A stretch of 7,751 nt of DNA from Lachnospiraceae bacterium (lineage in GTDB: Bacteria > Bacillota_A > Clostridia > Lachnospirales > Lachnospiraceae), in the NCBI GenBank assembly GCA_009774465.1, contig VSNT01000153.1:1-7751 (forward strand), read 5' to 3'. Shown here piece after piece: positions 6,218 to 7,751 of the stretch. Position 1 is the stretch's first letter. Each line of letters starts with the position of its first letter. The notes under the pieces are model-generated. The model saw only the letters and a list, made by a program, of their open reading frames with translations. It did no database searches and had not been told where the DNA came from. A program made the translations under genes and the position numbers.

Positions 6218-6968
6218 AAAAGTTAAGGCAGGAATGGCATTAGAAGGAAGTCTGGTATTTCCTATATTTCTGTTTTTTATTATGACGATTCTCCTTAGTC
6301 TTGAGGCTGTTCGGTTTCAATCTCAGGTGCAGGAGGCATTGCATCAGGCAGGAAATAAAAATGCGTTTCTGGAATATAAGGTAAAGTATCTGGAAGGGGC
6401 ACAGGAAAATGCATCAGAGCAGGTAAAAATGTATCTGGACAGCCAGTTATCCCCATATCTTTGCATTCAGGGAGGACCGGAAGGCGTTCAATTACAGGAC
6501 TTTTCAGTTTTGGAAGAGGGAACAGTCGAATATAAGATCAGCTATGAATTAAAGCCATTTATCAATTGGATTCCGATTGGAAAGATTACAATTAATGACA
6601 GGTTTTTCAGTCATGGATGGATTGGCTATGTGAATGAGGCGGAACAGAAAAAAGACGGGGAGCCGGAAAAATATGTGTATATAACACGCACCGGAAGCAA
6701 ATATCATTTGCTGAGGGACTGTACTTATCTGCATATCAGGATAGAGGCGGTAAATTATGAACAGGTAGAAGACATGCGGAACGCTTCCGGTGGAAAATAT
6801 TATGCCTGTGAAAGATGCAGGCCGCAAAAGGCAGGAACTGTTTATGTCACTTCTGAAGGCGGCAGTTTTCATGGACAGGCAGACTGCTCGTCTCTTAAGA
6901 GAACTATTTATATGGTTCCTCTAAGGGAAATACCGGAATACAGTCCCTGCAGTAAATGCGGGGGATAA
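6099..6968 (+). CDS. TadE-like membrane-anchored protein with tandem Cys/His C-terminal repeats
   Basis: A 289-residue protein. The TadE-like signature is KAGMALEGSLVFPIFLFFIMTILLSLEAV (43-71), with Glu49 at the conserved position and a membrane helix at about 52-68. In the prepilin register, residue -1 would be Ala44, not Gly, so processing is uncertain. Residues 72-190 are predicted to be extracytoplasmic. The tail has two related repeats: 193-240 (VYITRTGSKYH...DCTYL...ACERC; His203, Cys208, Cys237, Cys240) and 248-287 (VYVTSEGGSFH...DCSSL...PCSKC; His258, Cys263, Cys284, Cys287). Each looks like a small metal-binding or disulfide knuckle. The first ~42 residues resemble no TadE leader and are encoded largely by the inverted repeat at 6083-6217. 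ATG 6099 has AAAGGA four nt upstream; ATG 6234 (Met46), with AAGG five nt upstream, is an alternative but would lack the basic leader. It lies 21 nt after the DUF5702 gene. Stop TAA at 6966-6968. Confidence 0.8.
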   Translation: MLSLNGQCNCKMQMVKVPSLKVFKYRNVSFYKGAFFLSSVKVKAGMALEGSLVFPIFLFFIMTILLSLEAVRFQSQVQEALHQAGNKNAFLEYKVKYLEGAQENASEQVKMYLDSQLSPYLCIQGGPEGVQLQDFSVLEEGTVEYKISYELKPFINWIPIGKITINDRFFSHGWIGYVNEAEQKKDGEPEKYVYITRTGSKYHLLRDCTYLHIRIEAVNYEQVEDMRNASGGKYYACERCRPQKAGTVYVTSEGGSFHGQADCSSLKRTIYMVPLREIPEYSPCSKCGG

Positions 6969-7003
6969 CAGTTTTATGAAATATGAGCAGGAGTTGCTAA
7001 AAT

Positions 7004-7414
7004 ATGATTGTTTACCTTATGGGATTATTATTCTTAGCTGTATTGGCAGTACAGGATATAAAAGAGAAAAAAGTTTCAATATACAAGCTTTTTATTTCGG
7101 CGGCTATGGCGGTTGTCTACTGGTTTTTTAAAGGAGAGGTCAGTTGGAAGGAACTTTTATGTGGCGCAATTCCAGGTATAATGCTTTTGCTGCTGTCAGT
7201 TATTACAAAAGAAAATATTGGATATGGAGATGGGCTTACAGTTATTGTTTTGGGATTGTGGACAGGCATTTGGTTTACCTTTTATGTACTTTGTGTGGGA
7301 CTAATGCTTTCCGGATTTTGTGCAGCTGTATATTTAATTAAAAAAAAGAGGGAAACTATACCGTTAATCCCGTTTTTATTAATAGGAATGGAGGTGGTAT
7401 TAATATATGCGTAA
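7004..7414 (+). CDS. tadV: Prepilin peptidase, TadV/CpaA type (A24 aspartic protease)
   Basis: A 136-residue polytopic membrane protease of the short A24 type, without the N-terminal methylase domain of PilD. The two catalytic aspartates are visible: Asp18 in AVQDIKEKKV, after the first membrane helix, and Asp76 in the GxGD motif IGYGDG (72-77). Further hydrophobic segments (about 29-42, 51-67, 78-111) and the ending TIPLIPFLLIG (about 118-128) fit the family. It should cut the Flp1 pilin after Gly16 and probably the downstream TadE-like pseudopilin after Gly7. ATG 7004 is chosen because AGGAG (6989-6993) lies ten nt upstream; an upstream ATG at 6976 is in another frame and yields no recognisable protein. 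The gene is 35 nt after the previous one and overlaps the next by eight nt. Stop TAA at 7412-7414. Confidence 0.94.
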   Translation: MIVYLMGLLFLAVLAVQDIKEKKVSIYKLFISAAMAVVYWFFKGEVSWKELLCGAIPGIMLLLLSVITKENIGYGDGLTVIVLGLWTGIWFTFYVLCVGLMLSGFCAAVYLIKKKRETIPLIPFLLIGMEVVLIYA

Positions 7415-7751
7415 AAAATGTAATGGGTATTTTACAATAGAAGCAGCCTTTATTTTACCAATTGTATTATTCATTTACCTGTTGATTATTCTTTCTGCCA
7501 TGTTTTTATATTGCAGATGTGTAATTTCTCAGGATGAATTTTTATTAAGTATGCGGGGTGGAAGGTTTACCTGGGGAGAAGAAAACTATGGAGAGGTTAT
7601 TTATGGCAGTGAGCAGGAAGTTTTTTGGTCAGCGGAAAATTATGTGCAGGAAAGATTCGCCGCCCGCAGGGGGAGCTATCCCTTTTATCCTCAGGAAAAG
7701 GTGCAGTGCAAAATGGACAGTGAAGTATTGACTTCACTGTCCATTTTGCAC
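7407..7751 (+). CDS. TadE-like pseudopilin, 3'-truncated by the window end
   Basis: An open frame of 115 codons with no stop before the window ends. The start MRKKCNGYFTIEAAFILPIVLFIYLLIILSAMFLY has a basic leader, Gly7 and Glu12 at +5 of the cut site, and a membrane helix at about 13-35 with the Pro at position 18, as in TadE-like proteins. Unlike the first TadE-like protein, it has a canonical G-x4-E processing site. Residues 36 onward are predicted to be extracytoplasmic and are not otherwise recognisable. GGAGG at 7390-7394 lies 12 nt before ATG 7407, a rather long spacing, and the eight-nt overlap with the peptidase gene suggests coupling. The last seven codons come from the right arm of a fold-back hairpin and are probably not genuine, so the trustworthy coding sequence ends near 7730. 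Confidence 0.82.
   Translation, partial: MRKKCNGYFTIEAAFILPIVLFIYLLIILSAMFLYCRCVISQDEFLLSMRGGRFTWGEENYGEVIYGSEQEVFWSAENYVQERFAARRGSYPFYPQEKVQCKMDSEVLTSLSILH
7706..7751. repeat. Perfect 21-bp terminal fold-back hairpin, probable assembly artefact
   Basis: Positions 7706-7726 and 7731-7751 are exact reverse complements (left arm begins GTGCAAAATGGACAG) separated by only ATTG (7727-7730). The right arm ends exactly at the last base of the window. It lies inside an open TadE-like reading frame, and no T-tract is visible beyond it, so a terminator is unlikely. A perfect palindrome ending flush with the sequence end is typical of a read or graph fold-back. The arm length also equals a common assembly k-mer size (21), though that could be coincidence. 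Confidence 0.8.

Noticed and set aside
6549..6872. Antisense open frame of 107 codons opposite the TadE-like gene
   Set aside because: The sense frame has clear family motifs and repeated Cys/His modules; the antisense product has none.
6976..7130. Alternative small open frame starting at ATG 6976, before and overlapping the peptidase gene
   Set aside because: It has no good ribosome-binding site and an unrecognisable product, and it overlaps the peptidase frame, which has both catalytic Asp motifs.
7706..7751. Hairpin as a Rho-independent terminator
   Set aside because: It sits inside an open TadE-like frame, its arms are not especially GC-rich, and no T-tract can be seen because the sequence stops flush with the arm.

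Overview
The window is an AT-rich (roughly 40% GC by eye), densely packed, single-strand operon for a Tad/Flp-type (type IVc) pilus or related secretion machine of a monoderm Firmicute. Protein features point to the Clostridia, most likely Lachnospiraceae. These are a Flp1-type pilin, a DUF5702 protein, a TadC-like protein with an Ig-like loop, a TadE-like protein with Cys-rich tail repeats, a small TadV-type prepilin peptidase, and no secretin, RcpC or other outer-membrane parts. The taxon is inferred from these features, not from a marker gene.

Layout, all on the + strand. Positions 3-36 are a degraded Illumina Nextera adapter, not genome. Positions 37-174 are a short leader with a candidate promoter and small palindromes. 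Then come tadZ-like (175-1200), the tadA/cpaF ATPase (1184-2380), tadB-like (2364-3107), tadC-like (3121-4479), the Flp1 pilin (4507-4689), DUF5702 (4689-6077), a TadE-like protein with two Cys/His repeats (6099-6968), the prepilin peptidase (7004-7414) and a second TadE-like pseudopilin (7407 to the window end, incomplete). Genes overlap or are separated by at most 35 nt, and no internal terminator was seen, so one polycistronic mRNA is expected.

How the parts work together: the TadV-type peptidase matures the Flp1 pilin and probably the TadE-like pseudopilin(s). The hexameric CpaF/TadA ATPase drives assembly through the TadB/TadC membrane platform. The TadZ-like protein probably positions the machine. 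The DUF5702 and TadE-like proteins are exported, membrane-anchored accessory or minor-pilin components. A further 3' part of the operon lies outside the window.

The most notable non-gene signal is a long inverted repeat (6083-6217; 22 bp perfect, 26 bp with one G-U-compatible pair) whose left arm contains the ribosome-binding site and start codon of the first TadE-like gene. It could sequester the start or be an invertible segment; on paper, inversion puts a stop after 11 codons. Both window ends look like library or assembly artefacts: an adapter on the left and a perfect 21-bp fold-back hairpin ending exactly at the last base on the right. I see a recognisable pilus system with some lineage-specific domains and one unexplained inverted repeat, not a wholly new system.
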